A DNA stretch of 64,000 bases, from contig NZ_FNRA01000002.1 in the NCBI RefSeq assembly GCF_900107535.1, positions 248,001 to 312,000 of the forward strand, in the 5' to 3' direction. The notes below the pieces were generated by a model. The model was given only the letters and a program-made list of their open reading frames with translations, did no database searches and was not told the origin of the DNA. The stretch is from Pedobacter hartonius. Its GTDB lineage: Bacteria; Bacteroidota; Bacteroidia; Sphingobacteriales; Sphingobacteriaceae. The position numbers and the translations under genes were made by a program. Below, one piece after another: positions 36,884-45,470 of the stretch (position 1 is its first letter; every line of letters starts with the position of its first letter).

Positions 36884-36891
36884 TACCTTTG
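36884..36891 (+). promoter_or_regulatory. Putative hemW promoter -7 box
   Basis: TACCTTTG matches TAnnTTTG exactly, 24 bp before the chosen ATG at 36916. It overlaps the alternative TTG start at 36889, supporting the downstream start. Confidence 0.42.
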
Positions 36892-36915
36892 GCAAAATAT
36901 GTTCATTATATAAAA

Positions 36916-38058
36916 ATGGCAGGAATTTATATCCACATCCCCTTCTGTAAACAGGCCTGCAATTATTGTGATTTCCACTTCAGCACTTCACTTCAGTTTA
37001 TTGATGAAATGACCGATGCGATCTGCAGGGAGATTATCATGAAAAAAGACAGGATCACAGATCAGGTGGGCAGCATTTATTTTGGAGGCGGCACCCCATC
37101 CCTTCTGCCTCAGCAGTCCTTTGAAAAAATATTCAACACGCTCACCACTCACTTCTCCATTGCCTCAGACGCAGAGATCACAATTGAAACTAATCCCGAC
37201 GATCTGGATGCAAAGAAAATTGCACAATTACGCCAGCTGCCCGTTAACCGTTTCAGCATCGGCGTACAATCATTCTTTAACGAAGACCTCCTCTGGATGA
37301 ACAGGGCGCACAACGCTACCGAGGCTGATACCTGTATCAGGCGCAGCCAGGATGCAGGGTTCGAGAACCTTAGTATTGACCTCATTTACGGCTATCCCTT
37401 ACTAACGGATGAAAAATGGCATAGTAATATCAGCAAAGCAATCGATTTACAGGTCCCGCACCTGTCTGCCTACTCACTAACTGTTGAACCGAAGACGGCA
37501 CTGGCAGCCGCCATAAAAAAAGGCAGGCAGCTGCCTGTTAATGATGAGCAAAGTGCCGCTCAGTTCATTTCGCTGATAGAAAAGACCGGCATTGCCGGTT
37601 TTGACCATTATGAGATCTCCAATTTCAGTTTCCCGGGCCGCCATGCAGTGCATAATACCAATTACTGGCGCGGTGTTCCCTACCTGGGCATAGGCCCTTC
37701 AGCGCATGGCTTTAATGGTAACATCAGGTACCTCAACATTGCGAATAACGCAAAATATATGACACAGATCGCCTCTGGTCAGCTGGCAGAAACAATCGAG
37801 GAACTGGATATTTATGACAGGTTCAATGAATATGTGATGACTTCCCTGCGTACCATGTGGGGAACCGACCTGCATAAGATTGAGAACGACTTTGGCAGGG
37901 CCTTCCTCGCCGATACGCTGAAGAACAGCAAATCTTTTATACAAAGAGACTGGCTGCAGCATAAAGAGGATACGCTGGTCCTCACACAGGACGGGAAATT
38001 GTTTGCCGATTATATCGCTTCAGAGTTATTCCTGATCGACGAACATCCTGAGCGATAA
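36916..38058 (+). CDS. hemW: Radical SAM heme chaperone HemW (coproporphyrinogen III oxidase-like)
   Basis: A 380-residue radical SAM protein. The ATG at 36916 begins the canonical MAGIYIHIPFCKQACNYCDF, with CxxxCxxC binding the 4Fe-4S cluster, then FGGGTPS (SAM site), RFSIGVQSF and DLIYGYP, and a C-terminal HemN-C-like domain. The direct IHIPFC start without the extra N-terminal region of HemN points to HemW, which transfers heme to target proteins, rather than the oxygen-independent oxidase; the sequence alone does not exclude oxidase activity. Confidence 0.9.
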   Translation: MAGIYIHIPFCKQACNYCDFHFSTSLQFIDEMTDAICREIIMKKDRITDQVGSIYFGGGTPSLLPQQSFEKIFNTLTTHFSIASDAEITIETNPDDLDAKKIAQLRQLPVNRFSIGVQSFFNEDLLWMNRAHNATEADTCIRRSQDAGFENLSIDLIYGYPLLTDEKWHSNISKAIDLQVPHLSAYSLTVEPKTALAAAIKKGRQLPVNDEQSAAQFISLIEKTGIAGFDHYEISNFSFPGRHAVHNTNYWRGVPYLGIGPSAHGFNGNIRYLNIANNAKYMTQIASGQLAETIEELDIYDRFNEYVMTSLRTMWGTDLHKIENDFGRAFLADTLKNSKSFIQRDWLQHKEDTLVLTQDGKLFADYIASELFLIDEHPER

Positions 38059-38124
38059 CGCTGCTGAACCATCCAAAAACCAAGAGTAATTATTCAACGT
38101 ATCTGTTCGCATAAAACCAAAAAT

Positions 38125-38676
38125 ATGAAAAGATTAATCTTGCCTTTATTTGTCGTAGTAGCTATGACATTCTCTTCCGCAGTTCATGCCCAGAAAAACC
38201 CAATGGTAGGAGGTGCAGAAATGTACCCTACAAAAGATATTGTGGACAACGCTGTAAATTCTAAAGATCATACTACACTGGTTGCTGCAGTTAAGGCGGC
38301 CGGACTGGTAAATACTTTGAAAAGCAAAGGACCTTTTACGGTTTTCGCCCCAACCAACGAAGCATTTGACAAATTGCCTGCAGGAACAGTGGAAACACTG
38401 GTAAAACCAGAAAACAAAGCAATGCTGACTAAAATTCTTACGTATCACGTTGTTGCCGGAAGAATGGATGCCAAAACAATTGCTAAAGCAATCAAGGCAG
38501 GTAACGGAAAAGCAGAACTGACCACAGTAGCCGGCGGAAAGTTATGGGCAGCTATGCAGGGAGACAAACTGGTGCTGACAGATGAAAAAGGTGGAATGTC
38601 TACCGTAACAATCGCAAACGTAATGCAAAAAAATGGTGTTATCCATGTAATAGACACCGTTTTAATGCCAAACTAA
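38125..38676 (+). CDS. Secreted fasciclin (FAS1) domain protein
   Basis: A 183-residue protein with a signal peptide (MKRLILPLFVVVAMTFSSAVHA) and a single FAS1 domain of about 130 residues: DIVDNAVNSKDHTTLVAAVK, FTVFAPTNEAFDKLP (FAS1 H1 box) and GVIHVIDTVLMP (H2 box). Such domains mediate adhesion or extracellular interactions; in bacteria roles are mostly unknown. Monocistronic by layout: 66 bp after hemW, followed by a strong terminator. Confidence 0.93.
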   Translation: MKRLILPLFVVVAMTFSSAVHAQKNPMVGGAEMYPTKDIVDNAVNSKDHTTLVAAVKAAGLVNTLKSKGPFTVFAPTNEAFDKLPAGTVETLVKPENKAMLTKILTYHVVAGRMDAKTIAKAIKAGNGKAELTTVAGGKLWAAMQGDKLVLTDEKGGMSTVTIANVMQKNGVIHVIDTVLMPN

Positions 38677-38700
38677 CGCGCTAAAATCCCTTTATTTAAT

Positions 38701-38732
38701 AAAAAAACACAGCCATTATGCTGTGTTTTTTT
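38701..38732 (+). terminator. Rho-independent terminator after the fasciclin gene
   Basis: Inverted repeat AACACAGC / GCTGTGTT with a 6-base loop CATTAT, extended by an A7 run on the left and a T7 run on the right. It insulates the fasciclin gene from the oxygenase genes. Confidence 0.88.
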
Positions 38733-38819
38733 ATTGTCAGAATTTTTAATTTATAAACATACCGGTTGATTGCAATAGCTATTTTTATATAATTTTACAT
38801 GAATTAACATTATATTAAC

Positions 38820-39701
38820 ATGAAGTTTGACTTATCCCAGATTGATTGCGTTGATGATATTTCTAAAGAGGATTTTGAGAAGAATTATCTGAATGCACGC
38901 AGGCCGCTTGTCATTAAGAGCATGGCGAAAACCTGGCCTGCGTACGAAAAATGGTCAATGGATTACATGAAGACCGTTGTTGGCGATAAGCTTGTTCCAC
39001 TCTATGACAGTTCCAAGGCAGACCCCTCCAAACCACTCAATGCCTCCGCCGCAAAAATGAAGTTTGGTGACTATATAGACCTGATTAAAAGTAAACCTAC
39101 AGATCTGCGCATTTTTCTTTTTGACCCGATTAAAGAAGCGCCGAAATTACTGAAGGACTATATCGCCCCAAAAAATCTGATGGGCGGCTTCCTGGACAGC
39201 TACCCAAATATGTTCTTCGGAGGAAAAGGTTCCGTAACCTTTCTGCATTATGATATTGACATGGCCCATATCTTCCATACCCATTTCAATGGCAGGAAAC
39301 ACGTAATTCTGTTCGAAAATAAATGGAAGGAACGCCTGTATAGAATTCCGTATGCTACCTACGCCCTGGAAGATTATGATGTGGAGAACCCGGATTTCAA
39401 TAAATTCCCTGCTTTAAAAGGCGTCAGGGGCATCGAAGCTTACCTTGATCATGGCGACACCCTTTTTATGCCGACAGGTTACTGGCACTGGATGAAATAC
39501 CTGGATGGCTCCTTCTCTATCAGCCTCAGGGCCTGGGACAAATCATGGGCAGTAAAAGCACAAAGCCTGTATAACCTGACCATACAGCGCAAGTTCGACA
39601 ACTTTATGAAAGGTAATTTCAGAGACAAATATATGGCATGGAAAGAGCGTCTGGCCGTCAAAAGAGCAAATAAAGCACTGGAAGGTCATCTTCCTCAATA
39701 A
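38820..39701 (+). CDS. JmjC/cupin-like Fe(II)/2-oxoglutarate oxygenase, copy 1
   Basis: A 293-residue protein of the cupin_8 (JmjC-like, FIH-type) family of non-heme iron dioxygenases that hydroxylate proteins or other targets. The iron triad is intact: His143-x-Asp145 in FLHYDID and His223 in GYWHWMKYL. Lys160 in FNGRKHVILF is a plausible 2-oxoglutarate ligand, and the N-terminal RRPLVIKSMAKTWPAYEKW is the usual family entry. No signal peptide. It is followed by a second copy about 63% identical by my ungapped count. Substrate unknown. Confidence 0.88.
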   Translation: MKFDLSQIDCVDDISKEDFEKNYLNARRPLVIKSMAKTWPAYEKWSMDYMKTVVGDKLVPLYDSSKADPSKPLNASAAKMKFGDYIDLIKSKPTDLRIFLFDPIKEAPKLLKDYIAPKNLMGGFLDSYPNMFFGGKGSVTFLHYDIDMAHIFHTHFNGRKHVILFENKWKERLYRIPYATYALEDYDVENPDFNKFPALKGVRGIEAYLDHGDTLFMPTGYWHWMKYLDGSFSISLRAWDKSWAVKAQSLYNLTIQRKFDNFMKGNFRDKYMAWKERLAVKRANKALEGHLPQ

Positions 39702-39703
39702 TC

Positions 39704-39722
39704 GCCGTTGTCACGGCTTTTT
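39704..39722 (+). terminator. Short hairpin terminator between the two oxygenase genes
   Basis: GCCGT / ACGGC stem with a 4-base loop TGTC followed by TTTTT, directly after the stop of the first oxygenase gene. Short stem, so partial read-through is likely. Confidence 0.5.
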
Positions 39723-39780
39723 ATTTAAATAAATAGAATTTAATTTACACTTTTGTTCTCAAACAAGACCTTTTCCTATT

Positions 39781-40665
39781 ATGAGCTTCATTCTTAAGCC
39801 AGTAGATACCGTTGAGAGCATCAGTCCCGCTGATTTTAAAAAAAAATATTTAGACCCAAGGAAACCACTTATAATTAAAGGTTTAACAAAAAACTGGCCT
39901 GCCAGGGAGAAGTGGACAACAGATTATCTTAAGGAGATAGCCGGCGGGCTTGAAGTTCCGTTATATGACAATGCCAAAGTAGATCCTTCCAAACCAATAA
40001 ACTCTGCGGCAGCCCATATGCGTTTTGGTGATTATCTTGACCTGATCAAATCCGAGCCTACGGAATTAAGAATCTTCTTTTTTAACCTTTTCAAACACGT
40101 TCCCAGCCTGATCAATGATATTATCCTTCCAAAAGACCTGATGGGTGGTTTTATTGAAAGTATGCCCGCAATGTTCTTCGGAGGCTCAAATTCAGTTACT
40201 TTTCTTCATTATGATATAGACCTTCCGCATCTTTTTCATACACATTTTGGCGGCAGAAAACATATTATCCTTTTCGACAACAAATGGAAAGAACGCCTTT
40301 ATTGTATCCCCAATGCCACCTATGCACTGGAAGATTACGATGTGGCTAATCCCGACTTTAAAAAATTCCCCGCACTGAATGGTGTGGAAGGCTATGAGGT
40401 TTTCCTGGAGCATGGCGACACGCTGTTTATGCCAACCGGAATGTGGCACTGGATGAAATATCTTGACGGTTCCTTTTCATTAAGTTTAAGGGCATGGGAT
40501 GCTTCACCGGTAAGAAAAGCACAGAGCCTTTTTAACCTGGCGATAAAAGGAGGGCTTGACAGCTTACTGAAAATGGCGTTAAAAGCCCCTTATGCCACCT
40601 TCCGGGAGAAACTCGCAGTTAAACGGGCAGACAGGGCACTTGCCAAAGGATACCCAAAACCATAA
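39781..40665 (+). CDS. JmjC/cupin-like Fe(II)/2-oxoglutarate oxygenase, copy 2
   Basis: A 294-residue paralogue of the preceding gene, collinear without gaps up to the C-terminus; the iron ligands fall at the same residues (His143, Asp145, His223) and Lys160 is kept. Conservation is highest at 129-240, around the active site, and lost in the last 40 residues (KAPYATFREKL against a different helix in copy 1). The two genes are 79 bp apart with a weak terminator between, so this looks like a tandem duplication with diverging specificity, not a redundant pair. Confidence 0.88.
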   Translation: MSFILKPVDTVESISPADFKKKYLDPRKPLIIKGLTKNWPAREKWTTDYLKEIAGGLEVPLYDNAKVDPSKPINSAAAHMRFGDYLDLIKSEPTELRIFFFNLFKHVPSLINDIILPKDLMGGFIESMPAMFFGGSNSVTFLHYDIDLPHLFHTHFGGRKHIILFDNKWKERLYCIPNATYALEDYDVANPDFKKFPALNGVEGYEVFLEHGDTLFMPTGMWHWMKYLDGSFSLSLRAWDASPVRKAQSLFNLAIKGGLDSLLKMALKAPYATFREKLAVKRADRALAKGYPKP

Positions 40666-40843
40666 TGCCCCGGCCCCCTACTCAAAACAAGTCATTCGCC
40701 GGTAGAAAGCTTTTCTTTTAAACCTTAATGTACTTTCATTGTAATAGTCGCACCTGGCCTGAATTTGTTAAAGTATTTTTACAAGCAGGTAACATTAGTC
40801 AGCCTGCAAACTTTTACCTTCGATATATCGTTAATACAAGAAC

Positions 40844-41941
40844 ATGAAAGGTTTCCATTTTTCTAATTTCCAACCTGATGACCTTCCTAAGGGCGGGTTT
40901 GACGAACTGCTAAAGCTGTTCACACAGTTATTGAATTATACAGCAGGTGATGCAGGCGAAACTCTTGCCTGGATGAATGAACTGGATAAACAGTATAAGT
41001 TTACCAATGGCGAATACGGTATGGGCGATTTTATTGACGAGCTGAAGGATAAAGGTTATATTAAAGAGAATGCAAGGGACGGCGAGATGGAGATTACTTC
41101 AAAAACAGAACAGACCATCCGTAAATCTGCCCTGGAAGAGATCTTTGGCAAACTTAAGAAAGCCGGAAAGGGAAATCATAACAGTAACCTCTCCGGTATA
41201 GGTGAAGAGAAAAATGCAGACCGCCGGGAATATTCCTTTGGCGACAGCCTTGATCAGATCGATATGACCGCGTCTATTCAGAATGCCCAGATTAATCACG
41301 GAATAGGTAATTTCACTCTTACTGAGCGCGACCTGGAAGTGGAGGAGAAAGATTTCAAGACACTGACTTCAACGGTACTGATGATCGATATCTCTCACTC
41401 TATGATCCTTTATGGTGAAGACAGGATCACCCCCGCAAAAAAAGTAGCAATGGCCCTTGCCGAGCTGATCAAAACCAGGTATCCGAAAGATACTCTTGAT
41501 ATCGTGGTTTTTGGTAACGATGCATGGCCAATTACCGTTAAGGACCTTCCTTATCTGCAGGTTGGCCCCTACCATACCAACACATTTGCAGGCCTTGAAC
41601 TGGCGGCAGACTTACTTCGCCGTCGCAAGACACATAACAAACAGATCTTTATGATTACCGACGGGAAACCTACCTGCCTGAAAGAAAATGGCCGGTATTA
41701 TAAAAACAGTATGGGACTGGACAGGAAGGTGATCAATAAAACACTCAATATGGCGGCCCAATGCAAACGCCTGAATATCCCTATTACAACCTTCATGATC
41801 GCACAGGACCCTTACCTGCAGCAGTTTGTAAGAGAGTTTACCCAAATCAATGGCGGAAGGGCCTTTTACAGTTCTTTAACCGGATTAGGAGAATATATTT
41901 TTGAAGACTACATTAAAAACAGAAGAAAAACGGTTCGGTAA
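40844..41941 (+). CDS. VWA (von Willebrand factor A) domain protein
   Basis: A 365-residue cytoplasmic protein (no signal peptide). The N-terminal half is acidic and helical. The C-terminal half is a VWA domain with a complete metal-ion-dependent adhesion site: DISHS (DxSxS), the threonine in YHTNTFAG, and the aspartate in MITDGKPT. It is 17 bp upstream of a MoxR/ChlI-type AAA+ ATPase, the classic partner arrangement in which the ATPase remodels or loads a substrate presented by the VWA protein (as in RavA-ViaA or BchI-BchD). The substrate is unknown. Confidence 0.9.
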   Translation: MKGFHFSNFQPDDLPKGGFDELLKLFTQLLNYTAGDAGETLAWMNELDKQYKFTNGEYGMGDFIDELKDKGYIKENARDGEMEITSKTEQTIRKSALEEIFGKLKKAGKGNHNSNLSGIGEEKNADRREYSFGDSLDQIDMTASIQNAQINHGIGNFTLTERDLEVEEKDFKTLTSTVLMIDISHSMILYGEDRITPAKKVAMALAELIKTRYPKDTLDIVVFGNDAWPITVKDLPYLQVGPYHTNTFAGLELAADLLRRRKTHNKQIFMITDGKPTCLKENGRYYKNSMGLDRKVINKTLNMAAQCKRLNIPITTFMIAQDPYLQQFVREFTQINGGRAFYSSLTGLGEYIFEDYIKNRRKTVR

Positions 41942-41958
41942 CCGGACAGATCAATCAT

Positions 41959-43455
41959 ATGGATTATAAATCAATTAAGACTCTTGGCGAATTAAAAGCC
42001 TCAAACTACATTTCACTAACAGTAAAAGATGAATTGCGTAAAAATCTTATTCAGCAGCTGCAAAATAAAGATGCCGGCTTTGAAGGGATTTTAGGGTACG
42101 ATGAAACTGTTATTCCAGAATTACAAACGGCTATCCTGTCCAGACATAATATCCTGCTGCTTGGTCTGAGGGGGCAGGCTAAAACACGTATTGCCAGACT
42201 AATGGTCAACCTTCTGGATGAGTACATCCCATATGTGACCGGCAGCGAAATATTTGACGATCCTCTGAACCCCATTTCCTGGTTTGCACAGCGCGAGATT
42301 GAAACATATGGTGATGATACAGTGATTAGCTGGCAACACCGCTCAGACCGCTATACGGAGAAATTAGCTACTCCTGATGTAACTGTTGCCGATCTGATTG
42401 GTGATGTAGACCCGATTAAGGCCGCCACACTGAAACTTACCTACAATGATGAACGCGTAATTCACTTTGGACTGATCCCAAGAGCCCACCGCAGTATTTT
42501 CGTGATCAACGAACTTCCGGATCTTCAGGCCCGTATCCAGGTAGCACTGTTCAACATGCTTCAGGAAAAAGACATACAGATCAGAGGATTTAAATTACGC
42601 CTGCCCCTGGATGTGCAGTTCGTGTTTACCGCTAACCCTGAAGATTATACAAACAGGGGCTCTATCGTTACTCCGTTGAAAGACAGGATAGAGAGCCAGA
42701 TCCTTACCCATTATCCGAAAACAATTGCGATATCAAGAAAAATAACCTTCCAGGAGGCAAAGATCACCGAATCACAAAAACTAAAGATCGAAGCCGATGG
42801 CCTGGTCAAAGATCTGGTAGAACAAGTGGCCTTTGAAGCACGTAAAAGTGAATTTATAGACCAGAAATCTGGTGTATCGGCACGTTTGACCATCTCTGCC
42901 TACGAAAACCTCATCAGCTCTGCTGAAAGGAGAATGCTGATCAACAGGGAAGAGAATACCTTTGTAAGGTTATCTGACCTGACCGGGATCATACCTGCTG
43001 TAACAGGAAAGATTGAACTGGTGTACGAAGGAGAGCTGGAAGGGCCTGCCAAAGTTGCCAATACACTCATAGGCAAAGCCATTAAAACTTTGTTCAGCCG
43101 CTATTTCCCTGATCCGGAGAAGGCAAAGAAAAGCAAAGCTGCAAATCCTTACCAGCTGATCAGCGACTGGTTTACGGATGGCAATACGCTTGATCTTGCA
43201 GATAACCTGACAGGAGCCCAGTATAAGAAAGAACTGATGCAGGTAAAAGGCCTGAATGATCTGGTCAAAAAATTCCATCCTAAGCTCAGTGCAAATCAAA
43301 CGCTACTGTTAATGGAATTTGCACTGCATGGATTAGCTGAATACTCCCAGCTGAGCAAAAAATATCTTGACGGGGGCTTTGGTTTTTCAGACATGTTTGA
43401 TAGCTTATTCAATACCGAGATTGGAGAAGATGACGAGGATATCGACTTCAGATAG
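41959..43455 (+). CDS. AAA+ ATPase of the MoxR / magnesium chelatase ChlI type
   Basis: A 498-residue cytoplasmic ATPase. The Walker A region is LLGLRGQAKTRIARLM, a GQAKTR variant in place of GxGKT. Walker B with sensor lies in IFVINELPDL, followed by the arm segment DVQFVFTANPEDYTNRG (sensor 1 Asn, then a PLKDRIES arginine-finger region). The C-terminal 150 residues (lid and beyond) are unusual for plain MoxR and end in an acidic tail GEDDEDID. No magnesium-porphyrin genes are nearby, so the automatic chelatase label would be misleading. It works, by context, with the VWA protein directly upstream. Confidence 0.9.
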   Translation: MDYKSIKTLGELKASNYISLTVKDELRKNLIQQLQNKDAGFEGILGYDETVIPELQTAILSRHNILLLGLRGQAKTRIARLMVNLLDEYIPYVTGSEIFDDPLNPISWFAQREIETYGDDTVISWQHRSDRYTEKLATPDVTVADLIGDVDPIKAATLKLTYNDERVIHFGLIPRAHRSIFVINELPDLQARIQVALFNMLQEKDIQIRGFKLRLPLDVQFVFTANPEDYTNRGSIVTPLKDRIESQILTHYPKTIAISRKITFQEAKITESQKLKIEADGLVKDLVEQVAFEARKSEFIDQKSGVSARLTISAYENLISSAERRMLINREENTFVRLSDLTGIIPAVTGKIELVYEGELEGPAKVANTLIGKAIKTLFSRYFPDPEKAKKSKAANPYQLISDWFTDGNTLDLADNLTGAQYKKELMQVKGLNDLVKKFHPKLSANQTLLLMEFALHGLAEYSQLSKKYLDGGFGFSDMFDSLFNTEIGEDDEDIDFR

Positions 43456-43482
43456 TTAAAAAACAATTTTGCTAATTAACAG

Positions 43483-44736
43483 ATGGGCCGATTACCCTTT
43501 CTTATCGCGGGATGCCTTTTAATTCTGGCATTCGATTATTACTTTGTTAAAGCTGCGCTCTCCGTATTTAAGAACCGGACTGAAAAGACGAGGCGCAGAT
43601 TTAAACAAATATACTATGGGATAAGCCTTTTGCTCATCACAGGTATATTTGCCGGTATATTCACCAATATATTCCTCTCCTTACGTGCCGTAATCCTGGT
43701 TGCATTTTTCCTGATCACAGCGAGTAAAATGGTCATGTTATTGTTCCTTCTGACGGACGATCTGCGGAGAGGGATGATTTTCATATTCAGGAAGTTAAAA
43801 AAAGAACCGCAGGCCGCGGAAAATTCCGGCGAGATAATCAGTCGTTCTGCGTTTATCGTTAAAGCAGGGATCATTGCTGCCGCAGTGCCTATATCCTCTC
43901 TTACCTGGGGTATTGTCTCAGGTGCATACGATTACCAGGTCAGGCGTAAAACATTAATACTCCCGAATTTACCTGCAGCATTTGACGGGATTACCCTCGG
44001 TCAGATCTCAGATATCCATTCAGGAAGTTTCTATAATCCAAAAGCCGTGAGGGGCGGTGTGGAGATGCTGCTGGGCGAAAAACCCGATTTCATCTTTTTC
44101 ACTGGCGATATTGTGAATGACATGGCAACGGAGATGCGCGATTATCAGGATATCTTCACTAAAGTAAAGGCCCCGCTTGGTGTTTTTTCCTCGCTGGGAA
44201 ACCATGATTACGGAGATTATCATTTTGGCAGGGAGCCCTCTGCAGCTAAGGCTAAAAATCTGAGGAGTGTAATTAAAACACACGAGCTCATGGGATGGGA
44301 TCTGCTGATGAATGAGCACAGGCGGTTAAAAGTTGATGGTGAAGAAATAGGAATATTGGGGATCGAGAACTGGGGGATGGGACGCTTTCCCAAATACGGA
44401 AGAATGGATCTCGCCACAAAAAATACGGATGATCTGCCCCTGAAGTTATTGTTATCCCATGATCCCTCTCACTGGCGTGCCGAAGTACTGCCAAAATATC
44501 CGCAGATCGATGCGATGTTTAGCGGGCATACCCATGGTATGCAGTTTGGTGTCCGGACTGAAAAATATCAATGGAGCCCTGTAGAATATATTTATAAAGA
44601 ATGGGCCGGCCTTTACCAGGAACGGGAGCAGCAGCTCTATGTAAACGTAGGTTACGGTTTTCTTGGTTTCCCCGGAAGAGTAGGAATTCTTCCTGAGATC
44701 ACAATTTTCACCCTGAAGAGAGGTGTAAGTATATAG
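43483..44736 (+). CDS. Membrane-anchored metallophosphoesterase (YkuE-like)
   Basis: A 417-residue protein with four N-terminal hydrophobic helices (about 5-25, 45-62, 70-92 and 125-145) followed by a calcineurin-like phosphoesterase domain. Metal-binding motifs in order: QISDIHSGSF, FTGDIVND, SLGNHDYGD, LLSHDP and SGHTHGMQFG; all five are intact. The domain faces the periplasm if the last helix acts as a Tat/Sec anchor; topology is inferred. It is 27 bp downstream of the ATPase gene and may belong to the same transcript. Likely substrates of related proteins include lipid or UDP-linked phosphates; unproven here. Confidence 0.88.
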   Translation: MGRLPFLIAGCLLILAFDYYFVKAALSVFKNRTEKTRRRFKQIYYGISLLLITGIFAGIFTNIFLSLRAVILVAFFLITASKMVMLLFLLTDDLRRGMIFIFRKLKKEPQAAENSGEIISRSAFIVKAGIIAAAVPISSLTWGIVSGAYDYQVRRKTLILPNLPAAFDGITLGQISDIHSGSFYNPKAVRGGVEMLLGEKPDFIFFTGDIVNDMATEMRDYQDIFTKVKAPLGVFSSLGNHDYGDYHFGREPSAAKAKNLRSVIKTHELMGWDLLMNEHRRLKVDGEEIGILGIENWGMGRFPKYGRMDLATKNTDDLPLKLLLSHDPSHWRAEVLPKYPQIDAMFSGHTHGMQFGVRTEKYQWSPVEYIYKEWAGLYQEREQQLYVNVGYGFLGFPGRVGILPEITIFTLKRGVSI

Positions 44737-44776
44737 CCCTCAGCAAGGCCATATACTATGTCTCTTCCTCACAGAT

Positions 44777-45466
44777 TTATCCCGCATTAAAACGGTAACC
44801 TATCCCCCTTACAGTCTGCAACAACTGTGGATTATCGGGGTTCAGTTCAATTTTCTTTCTTAAACGTACAATATGCATATCCAGTGTGCGGGTATTCACA
44901 TCAGAATTATATCCCCATACTACCAGCATCAGTTCATCCCTGTTGATCACCTTATTGGGGTTTCTCAGGAAATACAGGAGGATCCTGTTCTCCAGTATGG
45001 TCAGCTCAATTTTCCTTCCATTGCGGTAAAGCGTATGGATGTTTGGATGATGTTCCATATCGCCAAAACGATGGATTTCAGATCTGTCATTATTCAACAG
45101 GAATTTAACTTTGCTCTCCAGCATCGCAACCAGAACATCCATATTAAATGGTTTTGCCACATAGTCTGACACCCCAAAATTATATGCATCTATCTTATCT
45201 ACATCCTGCGCCTTAGCAGTCATCATGATGATCAGGTTTTCAAAGCCCTTCTGACGCACTTCTTCGCATACCGCAGAGCCCTGCTTGCCGGGAAGCATCC
45301 AGTCCAGCAATACGATATCAGGTTTTTCTTCGAGTATCGTTTTCACAGCAAGTTCTCCATCACCGTTTTCCAGCACCTCGTAACCTTCCGATTTTAACCG
45401 GTGCACTACTAAAAATCTTAAATTTTCATCGTCTTCGACTATTAGTATTTTAATTCCTTTAGACAT
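44777..45466 (-). CDS. OmpR-family response regulator
   Basis: A 229-residue DNA-binding response regulator. The receiver domain has the acidic pocket VEDDEN, phospho-acceptor Asp55 in IVLLDWMLPG, the Thr in MMTAKAQD and the Lys in VAKPFN. The winged helix-turn-helix output domain starts at about 135 and includes NRDELMLVVWGYNSDVNTR and DMHIVRLRKKIE, characteristic of OmpR/PhoB. It is 4 bp after the histidine kinase gene, so it is its cognate partner. Target genes are not evident, though the operon itself, headed by the S9-like gene, is a natural candidate for autoregulation. Confidence 0.95.
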   Translation of the reverse strand: MSKGIKILIVEDDENLRFLVVHRLKSEGYEVLENGDGELAVKTILEEKPDIVLLDWMLPGKQGSAVCEEVRQKGFENLIIMMTAKAQDVDKIDAYNFGVSDYVAKPFNMDVLVAMLESKVKFLLNNDRSEIHRFGDMEHHPNIHTLYRNGRKIELTILENRILLYFLRNPNKVINRDELMLVVWGYNSDVNTRTLDMHIVRLRKKIELNPDNPQLLQTVRGIGYRFNAG

Positions 45467-45470
45467 ATAT

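Noticed and set aside
41959..43455. A magnesium-porphyrin chelatase subunit
   Set aside because: The family resemblance is to ChlI/MoxR ATPases in general; no chlorophyll or related metal-insertion gene is present and the partner is a VWA protein.
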